Positions 17,300 through 28,617 of a DNA stretch of 64,000 bases are shown in pieces. Under the pieces are notes generated by a model, which had not been told where the DNA came from, made no database searches, and was given only the letters and a program-made list of their open reading frames with translations. This DNA comes from Virgibacillus litoralis (GTDB lineage: Bacteria > Bacillota > Bacilli > Bacillales > Amphibacillaceae): positions 1 to 64,000 of the forward strand of contig NZ_JAGGKK010000022.1 in assembly GCF_017873675.1 (NCBI RefSeq), in the 5' to 3' direction. Position numbers and translations under genes: made by a program. Numbering within the stretch: the first letter of the stretch is position 1; each line of letters starts with the position of its first letter.

Positions 17300-18155
17300 C
17301 AAACAGGTTCAGGGTGCTGTTTATGTCGTTCCAACCCCAATTGGAAATTTGGAAGACATTACCTTCCGGGCATTAAAAATATTGAAAAGTGCTGCTGTAA
17401 TTGCAGCAGAAGATACAAGAAACACGAGAAAACTGCTTAGTCATTTTGAAATATCAACTCCGCTTATCAGCTATCATGAACATAATAAAGAAAGTCGTGA
17501 AAAACAGTTGCTTGATCGTATTGATAATGGCGAGTTGGTTGCAATTGTAAGTGACGCTGGTATGCCGGCTATTTCAGATCCGGGATATGAATTAGTTCAA
17601 GCAGCGATTGAGGCGGATCAATCAGTTATAGTATTACCTGGAGCGAATGCAGCATTGTGCGCGCTGGTTGGATCAGGATTACCTTCGGCTGAATTTCATT
17701 TTTATGGTTTTTTACCACGGAAAAAGAAAGATAAGGCAACTGAGCTGGGACAGTTAAGTTCTTTAAAAGCAACGTTACTTTTTTATGAATCCCCTTATCG
17801 ATTAAAGGATACCCTGAAAGTAATGCATGAGCAGCTTGGTAACAGGCAAATAGTTGTAGCACGTGAACTTACTAAAAAGTTTGAAGAATATGCACGTGGA
17901 ACAGTGGAAGAACTCCTGTTATGGGCTGAAGAGAAAGAGCTTAAAGGTGAGTTCTGTCTGGTAGTAGAGGGGACAAGTGAGGTATCTGTCGTTGAAAATG
18001 AACTTTGGTGGAGTCACCTTTCCATTATTGATCATGTAACACATTATATAGACGAAGAAGGCCTATCAAGTAAGGATGCAATTAAACGAGCAGCGACTGA
18101 AAGAAATATGGCAAAACGTGATGTATATCAGGCGTTCCATGTTGATAATACTTAA
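17277..18155 (+). CDS. rsmI: 16S rRNA (cytidine(1402)-2'-O)-methyltransferase
   Basis: A 292-residue SAM-dependent tetrapyrrole-methylase-fold enzyme. Signatures are YVVPTPIGNLEDITFRAL near the start, AAEDTRNTRKLL, SDAGMPAISDPG and the later VLPGANAALCALVGSG. RsmI methylates the ribose of C1402 in the decoding centre. ATG 17277 lies inside the yazA end, so the two are coupled. A shared bidirectional terminator separates it from convergent abrB. Confidence 0.95.
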   Translation: MNIQKSFDKQVQGAVYVVPTPIGNLEDITFRALKILKSAAVIAAEDTRNTRKLLSHFEISTPLISYHEHNKESREKQLLDRIDNGELVAIVSDAGMPAISDPGYELVQAAIEADQSVIVLPGANAALCALVGSGLPSAEFHFYGFLPRKKKDKATELGQLSSLKATLLFYESPYRLKDTLKVMHEQLGNRQIVVARELTKKFEEYARGTVEELLLWAEEKELKGEFCLVVEGTSEVSVVENELWWSHLSIIDHVTHYIDEEGLSSKDAIKRAATERNMAKRDVYQAFHVDNT

Positions 18156-18277
18156 AAAGACTGCTTTCTAAAAGAGTTGTCACCTAATTACTGGTATCTC
18201 AACCTTTCCGGAGGGAGTCTTCGTATATTACATCCGTTTTGTTTTGCTAATGTTAAATCTTAACAAAACAGCATTAA

Positions 18278-18316
18278 AAAAGTGGCTGACGATTTGATTT
18301 GCGTCAGCCACTTTTA
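18278..18316. terminator. Bidirectional terminator between rsmI and abrB
   Basis: AGTGGCTGACG (18281-18291) pairs with CGTCAGCCACT (18302-18312), with an A-run on the left and TTTT on the right, so it works for both converging genes. Confidence 0.9.
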
Positions 18317-18323
18317 TCACATA

Positions 18324-18602
18324 TTATTTGTTTAATCTTGATTGAATTTCATTGATGAGTTCTTGTGCTCCTTCAGGACTAAGAACAACTTTACCATTTG
18401 CTAATGATAAATTCTCATCAGAAGTGTCTCCAGTTATTTGGCAAGTCATATTCGGCTTGTATTTTTGTAATACGATTTTATCGTTATCAACATAAATTTC
18501 CAAAGCGTCTTTTACATGAATGTCAAGTGTGCGGCGCAATTCAATAGGAATAACTACTCGTCCTAATTCGTCAACCTTTCGTACAATTCCTGTGGACTTC
18601 AA
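18324..18602 (-). CDS. abrB: Transition-state regulator AbrB
   Basis: A 92-residue swapped-hairpin DNA-binding protein. The N-terminal domain STGIVRKVDELGRVVIPIELRRTL with the conserved arginines is nearly identical to B. subtilis AbrB, and KYKPNMTCQITG marks the C-terminal dimer domain with its cysteine. AbrB represses stationary-phase genes such as spoVG. The start is a TTG at 18602, eight bases after AGGGGGAG; the longer frame upstream would run through that site. Only gene in this half besides yaaH and yaaI that is on the minus strand. Confidence 0.95.
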   Translation of the reverse strand: MKSTGIVRKVDELGRVVIPIELRRTLDIHVKDALEIYVDNDKIVLQKYKPNMTCQITGDTSDENLSLANGKVVLSPEGAQELINEIQSRLNK

Positions 18603-18697
18603 ATTCCATTCTCCCCCTCTAACGGATAGAAAAACGTGACACACCAACTACTAATAGGGATGTCTGGCTTTTCTATTACTAACTTTAATAAATTTTT

Positions 18698-18757
18698 TTC
18701 GGCATGTTTCGACATGTATATTAAATATATATTACCAACCATTGTCAATAGTGTCAA
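18698..18757 (-). promoter_or_regulatory. abrB double promoter with tandem Spo0A boxes
   Basis: On the minus strand P1 is TTGACA (18752-18757), 17 bases, TAATAT (18729-18734). P2 is TTGACA (18743-18748), 17 bases, TTTAAT (18720-18725), offset by nine bases. Just downstream are two Spo0A boxes ten bases apart, TGTCGAA (18708-18714) and TGCCGAA (18698-18704). This reproduces the B. subtilis abrB arrangement, where Spo0A-P represses transcription from these sites. Confidence 0.85.
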
Positions 18758-18938
18758 CAGATTTTTAGTCTAAATTAAAACAAATTAGAAAATTTTGTTA
18801 ACTGTATAATTAGTTAATGATTTAGTTAACTGTCGTTTATTTTAAATAACTCAATTGGCAATACTAATTAAATGAAACGTTTATGTCACGTGAGTGGAAA
18901 ACTTATGATAAAATCGCTACAATAGAATTAGTGATTGA

Positions 18939-20912
<1,974 letters not shown>

Positions 20913-20955
20913 AGCAGGAAAAGGTCAGCTCAATGAGTATGGCCTTTTCTATTAC

Positions 20956-21015
20956 CTGCAGTTAAAAAATAAACCTTTCTTACTGCATAAGTGGCTTAAT
21001 AAGCCAAGTGTTCTA
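20956..21015 (+). repeat. Terminator-associated repeat R4 (metG-tatD)
   Basis: It begins GCAGTTAAAAAATA and continues CTTTCTTACTGCATAAGTG, the shared left half of the family, then GGCTTAATAAGCC in a shortened right half. It sits right after a weak hairpin (AAAGGTCA..TGGCCTTTT, 20921-20947) behind metG. Confidence 0.6.
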
Positions 21016-21033
21016 AATAAAGGAGTGATTAAT

Positions 21034-21810
21034 GTGCTATTTGATACACATGTCCATGTGAATGCAGCACAGTTTTCTGAGGATCGTGATGAAACTATCC
21101 AGCGGGCATTTGATGCTGGGGTGAAATATATGGTAGTGGTCGGATTTGATCGTGAAACAATTCCGCCAGCGATTGAAATAGCTGAACAATATGAAACAAT
21201 CTATGCAGCAGTCGGCTGGCACCCAGTGGATGCGGTTGATATGACAGATGAAGACTTGGCCTGGATTGAAGAGTTATCTGCACATCCAAAAGTAGTTGCT
21301 ATAGGCGAGATGGGCTTAGATTATCATTGGGACAAGTCCTCGAAAAAAGTTCAAAAAGACGTCTTTCGCAAGCAAATTCAATTAGCTAAAAAATTAAATA
21401 TGCCGATTATCATTCATAACCGTGAAGCAACCGAAGATATTATCGAAATTTTACAGGAAGAAAATGCAAAAGAAATCGGTGGGATAATGCATTGTTATAA
21501 TGATTCAGTTGATTATGTACAAGCATGCCTGGATATGAATTTCCATATATCGCTCGGAGGTCCTGTAACATTTAAAAATGCGACAATGCCAAAAGAGGTA
21601 GCTGTAGAAGTACCGCTAGACCGGCTATTGGTAGAAACGGATGCACCATTCCTCGCTCCGCATCCAAATAGAGGGAAACGAAACGAACCATCATATGTTA
21701 AATTGGTAGCGGAGAAAATAGCTGAACTAAGGGAGATTCCTTTTGATGAACTTAGTCAAATAACGACAGAAAACGCCTTTTCTTTGTTTAAAATTGGAAA
21801 AAACACATGA
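21034..21810 (+). CDS. tatD: TatD-family metal-dependent deoxyribonuclease
   Basis: A 258-residue TIM-barrel hydrolase, homologue of B. subtilis YabD. Metal ligands are visible in FDTHVHVN, IGEMGLDYHW, PIIIHNREA, IMHCYND and VETDAPFLAPHP. TatD enzymes act as 3'-5' nucleases and quality-control DNases; the physiological role is uncertain. The GTG at 21034 begins MLFDTH; the GTG at 21025 is part of the ribosome site AAAGGAGTGATT. Monocistronic, with its own terminator. Confidence 0.94.
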   Translation: MLFDTHVHVNAAQFSEDRDETIQRAFDAGVKYMVVVGFDRETIPPAIEIAEQYETIYAAVGWHPVDAVDMTDEDLAWIEELSAHPKVVAIGEMGLDYHWDKSSKKVQKDVFRKQIQLAKKLNMPIIIHNREATEDIIEILQEENAKEIGGIMHCYNDSVDYVQACLDMNFHISLGGPVTFKNATMPKEVAVEVPLDRLLVETDAPFLAPHPNRGKRNEPSYVKLVAEKIAELREIPFDELSQITTENAFSLFKIGKNT

Positions 21811-21860
21811 AATTTGATGAAATATAAATGTAATAATTGAACATGAATATGGATATTCTT

Positions 21861-21892
21861 TTGAGACTAGCACTAATGTTAGTCTCTTTTTT
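21861..21892 (+). terminator. Terminator of tatD
   Basis: GAGACTA (21863-21869) and TAGTCTC (21880-21886) around a ten-base loop, followed by TTTTTTTT. Confidence 0.85.
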
Positions 21893-21992
21893 TTCGCAAA
21901 AAAAGCAAGTCACATCAAGGTTTGGGGGATGCGTGTTATACAGCGGTAATTATTTGTAACTTGAATGTAAACAAACCGTAAACGGATTATCG

Positions 21993-22021
21993 TTGAAATT
22001 GCATACAAGTATTATTATAAT
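21993..22021 (+). promoter_or_regulatory. Sigma-A promoter of yabE
   Basis: TTGAAA (21993-21998), 17-base spacer and a perfect TATAAT (22016-22021), 30 bases before the start codon. Confidence 0.75.
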
Positions 22022-22050
22022 CGAAGTCGCGGTAGAAGGAGGCAAAAAGC

Positions 22051-23256
22051 ATGAAGATTTTTTCAAAGCTGTTGCCGGCGTCTAAAATGAAGCTGGTTAT
22101 TTCTGTTATTGGTGTATTGGCACTGTTTGTATTTTCTGGAGTTACACTATTCGAAGCAACGAAGGCAGAAGTGGTAGTAACAGAAAATGGTGAAAAGCAA
22201 AAGGTTAAGACACATGCAAATACAGTAGCTGAACTACTGGCTGAATTAGGGATTACGTTTAGTAAACATGATAAATTGTCACATGATATGGATGCACAAA
22301 TAGACGATGAAATGAACATTACATACAAAGAAGCCAATAAAATAACGGTAACAATAGATGGCAAAGAACAAACTTATCATACAACGGTAGATACAGTCGG
22401 AGAATTCCTAAAGGAAAATAGCATGACCTTATCGGAACATGATGAAGTTTCACATGGTAAGTCAGACGCTGTTCGTGAAGGACTTGAGCTTTCTATTGAT
22501 AAAGCTTTTCAAATCACGATCAATGATGGCGGAAAGAATAAGAAAGTTTGGACTAACGGTGGAACAGTCGATCAAGTATTAGAGGAAAGCGAAATTTCCT
22601 ACGATAAGTCAGATAAGATTAAAGCAAACACAGATGGTGAAGTAACCGAAAACACCACTATTAAGGTAGTCCGTGTTGAAAAAGAAACGGTTGAAGTAAA
22701 GGAAAAAATTGATTATAAAACAGAAAAACGCGAAGATAAAAACCTTGAAAAAGGGAAAAAACGCGTTATTGAAGAAGGTAATGAAGGACTTCTAGTTAAG
22801 ACGATTAAAATAATTAAAGAAAATGGCAAGGAAGTTGATCGCAAACTTATCAGTGAAGAAATAAAGCAGGAAAGTGAAAACCGTGTTGTTGCATTTGGTA
22901 CGAAAGAAGAAAAAGAATTAGTCACCGTTTCCAGCAGTAGTAATGAACCTGATGATTCTGGTGGAAAAGTATATTCGATGCGAGTAACTGCATACAGTGC
23001 TGATTGTGTCGGATGTTCAGGTTATACTGCTACAGGAATTAACTTAAATGCAAATCCAAACAAAAAAGTCATTTCTGTTGATCCAAGTGTTATTCCGTTA
23101 GGGACAAAAGTATGGGTAGAAGGATATGGAAATGCAATCGCTGCAGATACTGGTGGTGGCATTAATGGAAATCATATCGATATCCATTTGCCAACAAGAG
23201 CTGATGCATTGGCCTATGGAACAAGAAGTAATGTCAAAGTTAAAGTTTTAGATTAA
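22051..23256 (+). CDS. yabE: YabE cell-wall protein (DUF348 repeats, G5, 3D domain)
   Basis: A 401-residue exported protein. An N-terminal membrane/signal segment (about 13-34, KLVISVIGVLALFVFSGV) is followed by three DUF348 repeats (openings VVVTENGEKQKV, ITVTIDGKEQTY, ITINDGGKNKKV), a G5 domain (about 205-285) and a C-terminal 3D domain (MRVTAYSADCVGCSGYTATG, then DPSVIPLGTKVWVEGYG and AADTGGGI with the three aspartates). 3D domains resemble lytic transglycosylases, so wall remodelling or resuscitation is likely. GAAGGAGGC precedes the ATG. Confidence 0.93.
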   Translation: MKIFSKLLPASKMKLVISVIGVLALFVFSGVTLFEATKAEVVVTENGEKQKVKTHANTVAELLAELGITFSKHDKLSHDMDAQIDDEMNITYKEANKITVTIDGKEQTYHTTVDTVGEFLKENSMTLSEHDEVSHGKSDAVREGLELSIDKAFQITINDGGKNKKVWTNGGTVDQVLEESEISYDKSDKIKANTDGEVTENTTIKVVRVEKETVEVKEKIDYKTEKREDKNLEKGKKRVIEEGNEGLLVKTIKIIKENGKEVDRKLISEEIKQESENRVVAFGTKEEKELVTVSSSSNEPDDSGGKVYSMRVTAYSADCVGCSGYTATGINLNANPNKKVISVDPSVIPLGTKVWVEGYGNAIAADTGGGINGNHIDIHLPTRADALAYGTRSNVKVKVLD

Positions 23257-23263
23257 TACATGA

Positions 23264-23305
23264 TAAAATGCTCTTACCATGGTAAAGTGGTAGGAGCATT
23301 ATTTA
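23264..23305 (+). terminator. Terminator between yabE and rnmV
   Basis: ATGCTCTTACCA pairs with TGGTAGGAGCAT around TGGTAAAG, with a TTATTTATT tail. Confidence 0.75.
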
Positions 23306-23327
23306 TTATTGAAAAGAGGATATTACG

Positions 23328-24765
<1,438 letters not shown>

Positions 24766-24869
24766 TCAAAAGAAGCTTGGACATAACTAGAACCTTTTAC
24801 TTTAAAGACGAATAATACAGGATAGGATGTTTAGGACATTCATTTTCAATTGTTGGATCTAATACGTTA

Positions 24870-25573
24870 TTGATATAAACTGCGAATTAGTGGTTGTGTA
24901 ACACCGCTCCGGAAATACACTTCGCTTTCCGTGGGCGGCTGATGAGCCTACTTGCTCCTACGTCGCTGCGTAGTCTCATCTAGGCCTCAGCTCCCACAGG
25001 AGTCTACGTGTATTTCCTTCGCTGGATTGTGTATTACAATTCTAAAAATAAACAAATGTAATGTGATGGATAAAAAAGACTCTAAATCATTTAAATTAGC
25101 AACTCCAAGAAACGCGCAGTTCTTTTTAAATCCAACTGCAGGGAAATACTCACTTTCACCGACCCGGATACCAAGGCGGCATCTGCTCAAGCTGACGTTT
25201 CAACAGTTTCTTCTTAGTCACGTGACACTAAGAGCGCTTCTTCCGGGGTCTTTAGACACGTACTGTGTTCTCATAGGAGTCAAAGTATTCTGCCTCCACT
25301 GGTAGAGGTTTCTTGATTAGAGTGAAGTGTTACCCATGGCTAATAGGCAATGTCACGATAAGCATAGATTAATTTACAGGATATAGTGGGAGCAACACCT
25401 AGCGTAGGAAATATATGGAGACTCCTGCGGGAAAAGCAACAGCTGAAGATCCCGCAGGAAGCGATTTTTGCTTCCGAGGAAGCTGAAGCGTTACCCGCGG
25501 AAAGCGAAGAGTATTTCCGAAGCGGTGTCATAGGACTCAGCAATTTTTTAAGTTAGTTCGCAGTTTATATCTA
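24870..25573. repeat. Composite repeat element R1, locus 2
   Basis: The ends are a perfect 15-bp inverted repeat, GATATAAACTGCGAA (24872-24886) and TTCGCAGTTTATATC (25557-25571). Arm 1 has GGAAATACAC/GTGTATTTCC (24911-24920, 25008-25017). Arm 2 (25407-25525) has the GACTCCTGCGGGA..TCCCGCAGGA hairpin. A degenerate third arm lies between them (25150-25310). The longest open frame here (24952-25305) reads through the palindromes and is not a gene. Confidence 0.8.
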
Positions 25574-25583
25574 ATCTGCAATA

Positions 25584-25672
25584 AAATCCGAACTAATTCG
25601 AATTCTATTTCAAGAATTTTGAATTATAGTTCGGATTTTATTTTTTGACTAAATACTTTTGTCCCAGGCACT
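25584..25672. repeat. Dispersed hairpin repeat, copy 2
   Basis: Reverse complement of the element at 3738-3832: AATCCGAACTAATTCGAATTC pairs with a TTGAATTATAGTTCGGATT arm, then the TTTTTTGACTAAATACTTTTGTCC tail. It abuts R1 locus 2. The 150 bases behind it (25676-25825) hold a degenerate R4-like stretch (AAGAAAG..TTTTCATAAGAT..CCTTTTAACG..AGTTTTCTAA). Confidence 0.65.
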
Positions 25673-25816
25673 TTTTTAACTGTAAGAAAGTATAATTATC
25701 TTCTTATCCCCACATAACTGCAGGCTTGTATTCAAAGTTAAATGGTTTCCAAGAAAGTAAAATACACGTTTTCATAAGATATCCCTTTTAACGAATGCGA
25801 AGTTTTCTAAAATGGC

Positions 25817-25844
25817 ACAGAAGAGCCCTTATTTTCATAGTCTA
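25817..25844 (+). promoter_or_regulatory. Candidate sigma-K promoter of yabG
   Basis: AC (25817-25818), 17 bases, then CATAGTCTA (25836-25844) fits the sigma-K pattern AC-N16/17-CATAnnnTA. It lies 44 bases before yabG, a sigma-K gene in B. subtilis. Confidence 0.6.
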
Positions 25845-25888
25845 TGATAGGAATGCTTTCATCCGAATGAAGGCTGTGAGGTGGCTTT

Positions 25889-26761
25889 ATGGGCTTTTTA
25901 ACAGGAGAATTAGTAACACGTATATCACATAAACATGATTTGTTATTTCGTATTGCATCTTTGTCAGAGGATACTGCAATTGTTCATGGCGAAGATATTC
26001 GCCTTATTGCAGATGCTTCCCTGGACGATTTAACGCATGTCCAGGAAAGAGATCTGCAGAAAAGGAAACAGAAAGAAAAAGAACAAGAAGAATTTTCCTA
26101 CCGTTTATTTAGACAGGACTATCAGTTAATGAAGGAAAAACGTGATTATCAATCAAGTGATGGATATCAGACCACATCCAGTTTTTTTCAATTACCTGCA
26201 AAAGTACTGCATATCGATGGAGATCGAACCTATTTAAGAAAGTGCATTGATTTATATAACCGGATGGGTTTACAGGTTCACGGGGTTTATGTCAATGAAA
26301 AAGAAATGCCATTTGAAATTGGGCCGTTAGTGGAAAAAATCCAGCCTGATATCATTGTCATTACAGGTCATGATGCCTTTTCCAAGAATAAAGGAGTAAA
26401 AAATGACCTCCGTGCCTATCGTCATTCAAAATATTTTGCAGAAACAGTTCGTGCGGCACGCCAGAAAACACCGCATTTAGATCAGCTTGTTATATTCGCG
26501 GGTGCTTGCCAATCCCACTTTGAATCACTAATAAGAGCAGGAGCAAACTTTGCAAGTTCCCCGTCACGTATAAATATTCATGCCTTGGATCCAGTCTATA
26601 TAGCAGCGAAAATTGCTTATACCCCATTTATGGAAAAAGTGAGTGTATGGGATGCGTTGCGCAACACATTAACTGGCGAGAAAGGTATGGGTGGAGTAGA
26701 AACTAGAGGTCTCCTAAGAACGGGAATGCCTTATATTGCGGACGATGAATCCGAAGAATGA
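25889..26761 (+). CDS. yabG: Sporulation-specific protease YabG
   Basis: A 290-residue homologue of B. subtilis YabG, the cysteine protease that trims coat proteins (SafA, CotT, YeeK and others) and allows transglutaminase cross-linking. Conserved segments: VLHIDGDRTYLRKCIDLYNRMGL, IIVITGHDAFSKNKG with a conserved histidine, and VIFAGACQSHFESLIRAGANFASSPSRINIHALDP with the likely catalytic cysteine. GAGGTGGC precedes ATG 25889. Monocistronic, with a sigma-K-type promoter. Confidence 0.94.
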   Translation: MGFLTGELVTRISHKHDLLFRIASLSEDTAIVHGEDIRLIADASLDDLTHVQERDLQKRKQKEKEQEEFSYRLFRQDYQLMKEKRDYQSSDGYQTTSSFFQLPAKVLHIDGDRTYLRKCIDLYNRMGLQVHGVYVNEKEMPFEIGPLVEKIQPDIIVITGHDAFSKNKGVKNDLRAYRHSKYFAETVRAARQKTPHLDQLVIFAGACQSHFESLIRAGANFASSPSRINIHALDPVYIAAKIAYTPFMEKVSVWDALRNTLTGEKGMGGVETRGLLRTGMPYIADDESEE

Positions 26762-26983
26762 AGCTGATGCAGGAGACATCAGCTCATTCCTTAGCAGTGG
26801 GTATAATATTTTTTTGCTATATAAATGCACAAAGGCTTTTACTCCAAAGTATTAAGGTGTCGTTTAAAGCTGAATATCGTATTTAAAGGAATTATGTTAA
26901 TGGTATCCCAAGATATGTAACAAAATTTAATACATAATTTGTTAACATTTTGAAATAATAGGAAGAGAAGCTGAATTTACTTG
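26762..26983. other. Intergenic region yabG-veg
   Basis: AT-rich. I see no gene, strong hairpin or repeat copy beyond faint R4-like words (ACAAAGGCTTTTACTCCAAAG). Confidence 0.5.
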
Positions 26984-27013
26984 TTGACATAGAAAATGAC
27001 ATACTGTTATAAT
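26984..27013 (+). promoter_or_regulatory. Strong sigma-A promoter of veg
   Basis: Perfect TTGACA (26984-26989) and perfect TATAAT (27008-27013) with an 18-base spacer. A second pair, TTGACG (27026-27031) and TATAAT (27052-27057), has a long 20-base spacer. veg is one of the strongest B. subtilis promoters. Confidence 0.85.
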
Positions 27014-27076
27014 GTTATGTTTTATTTGACGATTATACAAGCTTGTGATATTATAATAATAGTGAGGTGGAGTATA

Positions 27077-27337
27077 GTGGCTAAAACATTAATAGAAATT
27101 AAGCAAGGTCTTGAATGCCAAATTGGTAAGCGATTAAAACTCAAAGCCAATGGTGGTAGAAGAAAAACAATTGAACGATGCGGCATTTTGGCGGAAACAT
27201 ATCCTTCTGTTTTCATTGTTGAATTAGACCAAGATGAAAATTCATTCGAACGTGTTTCATACAGCTATGCAGACGTGTTAACAGAAACAGTGGAATTAAA
27301 CTTTAATGAAGAGAGAGCGTTAATGGTAGAGCAGTAA
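27077..27337 (+). CDS. veg: Veg protein
   Basis: An 86-residue protein matching B. subtilis Veg along its length: [53 protein letters not shown]. Veg is abundant, stimulates biofilm matrix genes through SinR and has been linked to germination; it has an SH3-like fold in relatives. GTG start at 27077 follows GTGAGGTGG; the longer frame upstream would run through the promoter. Monocistronic. Confidence 0.94.
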   Translation: MAKTLIEIKQGLECQIGKRLKLKANGGRRKTIERCGILAETYPSVFIVELDQDENSFERVSYSYADVLTETVELNFNEERALMVEQ

Positions 27338-27384
27338 ACCTAAGTTTACTGCTTATATTTTTATCTAAAAAAGGGGAAGTACAG

Positions 27385-27741
27385 ATGGAATCATTGGAAA
27401 AATCACCGGTTAAAGAGGTATGGGACATGATTGATCAGCAATTGCAAGCCAACAAGGCTCCTTATGAAGATGTGAATGCAATTTATCAGTTCCATTTAGT
27501 CGATGAGGAAGATGGGCAATACCAATTAGAATTTAAAAACGGAGTAGCAACGATATATTATACAGATGAAAAAGATCCGGACTGTATATTGAAAATGAAA
27601 GTAAAACATTTTAAAAAGTTTTTGCTTGGTAATTTAAATAGCACGACAGCTTTCATGACGGGGAAACTTAAAATTGATGGTAATATAAGCTTGGCTTTAA
27701 AATTAGAATCTATACTGAAGCAATACCAATTTGACAGCTAA
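27385..27741 (+). CDS. SCP2 sterol-binding-domain protein
   Basis: A 118-residue single-domain protein of the SCP2 superfamily. The order YQLEFKNGVATIYYTDEKDPDCILKMKVKHFKKFLLGNLNSTTAFMTGKLKIDGNISLALKLESIL follows the fold's strand, hydrophobic helix and the GKLKIDGN turn. Such proteins bind lipids or acyl groups in a tunnel; the ligand here is unknown. AAAAGGGGAAG precedes ATG 27385. It sits 47 bases behind veg, where B. subtilis has no gene before sspF, so it is a lineage-specific insertion, perhaps read from the veg promoter. Confidence 0.83.
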   Translation: MESLEKSPVKEVWDMIDQQLQANKAPYEDVNAIYQFHLVDEEDGQYQLEFKNGVATIYYTDEKDPDCILKMKVKHFKKFLLGNLNSTTAFMTGKLKIDGNISLALKLESILKQYQFDS

Positions 27742-27846
27742 AATATTTCCTTTTTTGTATACATATAACGGGAGTATGTTGCAGATATATACATAAGCTA
27801 CAAATGTCGTAGGAAGGAACTCTTATACGAAAGGGGATGTTCTTTC

Positions 27847-28029
27847 ATGGCTAGACGTGGTGGAATGATGTCGGACCAATTGAAAGAAGAAATTGCCAAA
27901 GAGTTAGGCTTTTACGACACAGTAAAACAAGAAGGATGGGGCGGCATAAAGTCAAGAGATGCCGGGAATATGGTGAAACGTGCATTGGAAATGGCCGAGC
28001 AAAATATGAATCAAAATGGCAGACCCTAA
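27847..28029 (+). CDS. sspF: Small acid-soluble spore protein SspF
   Basis: A 60-residue alpha/beta-type SASP. The family signature is present: the N-terminal [46 protein letters not shown] with the GPR-like cleavage area and DNA-binding helices. These proteins coat forespore DNA. AAAGGGGATG precedes the ATG. I could not find a convincing sigma-G promoter upstream, although TATACATATAA and ATACATAAGCTA words occur. Confidence 0.93.
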   Translation: MARRGGMMSDQLKEEIAKELGFYDTVKQEGWGGIKSRDAGNMVKRALEMAEQNMNQNGRP

Positions 28030-28048
28030 ATGGGTTTGCCATTTTTGT
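28014..28048 (+). terminator. Terminator of sspF
   Basis: AAATGGCAGACCC (28014-28026) pairs with GGGTTTGCCATTT (28032-28043) around the stop codon, then TTTTG. Confidence 0.85.
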
Positions 28049-28056
28049 ACCTGTCT

Positions 28057-28470
28057 AGGAAATTATAAAATTTAAGTGCAGTGGATAACTGGACTCCCGA
28101 ATCAGCGACGTCCAGCTCCGACGTACAGGACGTACTAGTGCCGGTGACGCCACAGGACGTGGCGTTCTCACCGGCCAGCGCCTAGCGCCTAGTGAACTTT
28201 CCCTCCCCGTGTCTACGATAAGAAATAAAGATGTTCGACTAAAACCACCACATCCTATGGGGCAGCTTACGCTCTTCGTGTATCCTTTTCGCTTTCCAAG
28301 CATAAGATTCATCTTTACTTTCGCCATCATTGGCGATAAGTAAAGTTCATCTAATCTCAGGGAAAAGGAAGATTGACTAAGACCGCCGCTTTGCGCGGCA
28401 ACGTTGACCCACCCGCAGCGCTGAGCGCAGTCCATACGGCGCTGAACAGGCGCTTGCGCTTTTGTACTCA
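28057..28470. repeat. GC-rich repeat R2, copy 1
   Basis: From AGGAAATTATAAAAT to GGCGCTTGCGCTTTTGT. The blocks GACGTCCAGCTCCGACGTAC, CAGGACGTACTAGTGCCGGT, GACGCCACAGGACGTGGCG and CTTACGCTCTTCGTGTATCC recur nearly unchanged at 49692-50003. It has many short inverted repeats and much higher GC than its surroundings. This copy has about 100 extra bases near 28290-28400. The remaining bases to ispE hold nothing I recognise. Confidence 0.85.
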
Positions 28471-28617
28471 GTTATGGCCCTTGGTTCGTGACATAAGGAA
28501 ATGGACATCGAAAAACAGCTCAGAGTTGTTTATGCTTATGCATGTCACCCAAACCAGTCGCCTTTGCTTTAAATTTTATGATACAATTTGGTTAGTTTTA
28601 TAAAGTGGGTGACGGAG

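Noticed and set aside
24952-25305. Open reading frame of 117 codons
   Set aside because: It runs through the palindromic arms of repeat R1 locus 2, has no ribosome site and resembles no protein.
28373-28603. Open reading frame of 76 codons
   Set aside because: It lies in GC-rich repeat R2 and the gap before ispE; composition is that of the repeat.
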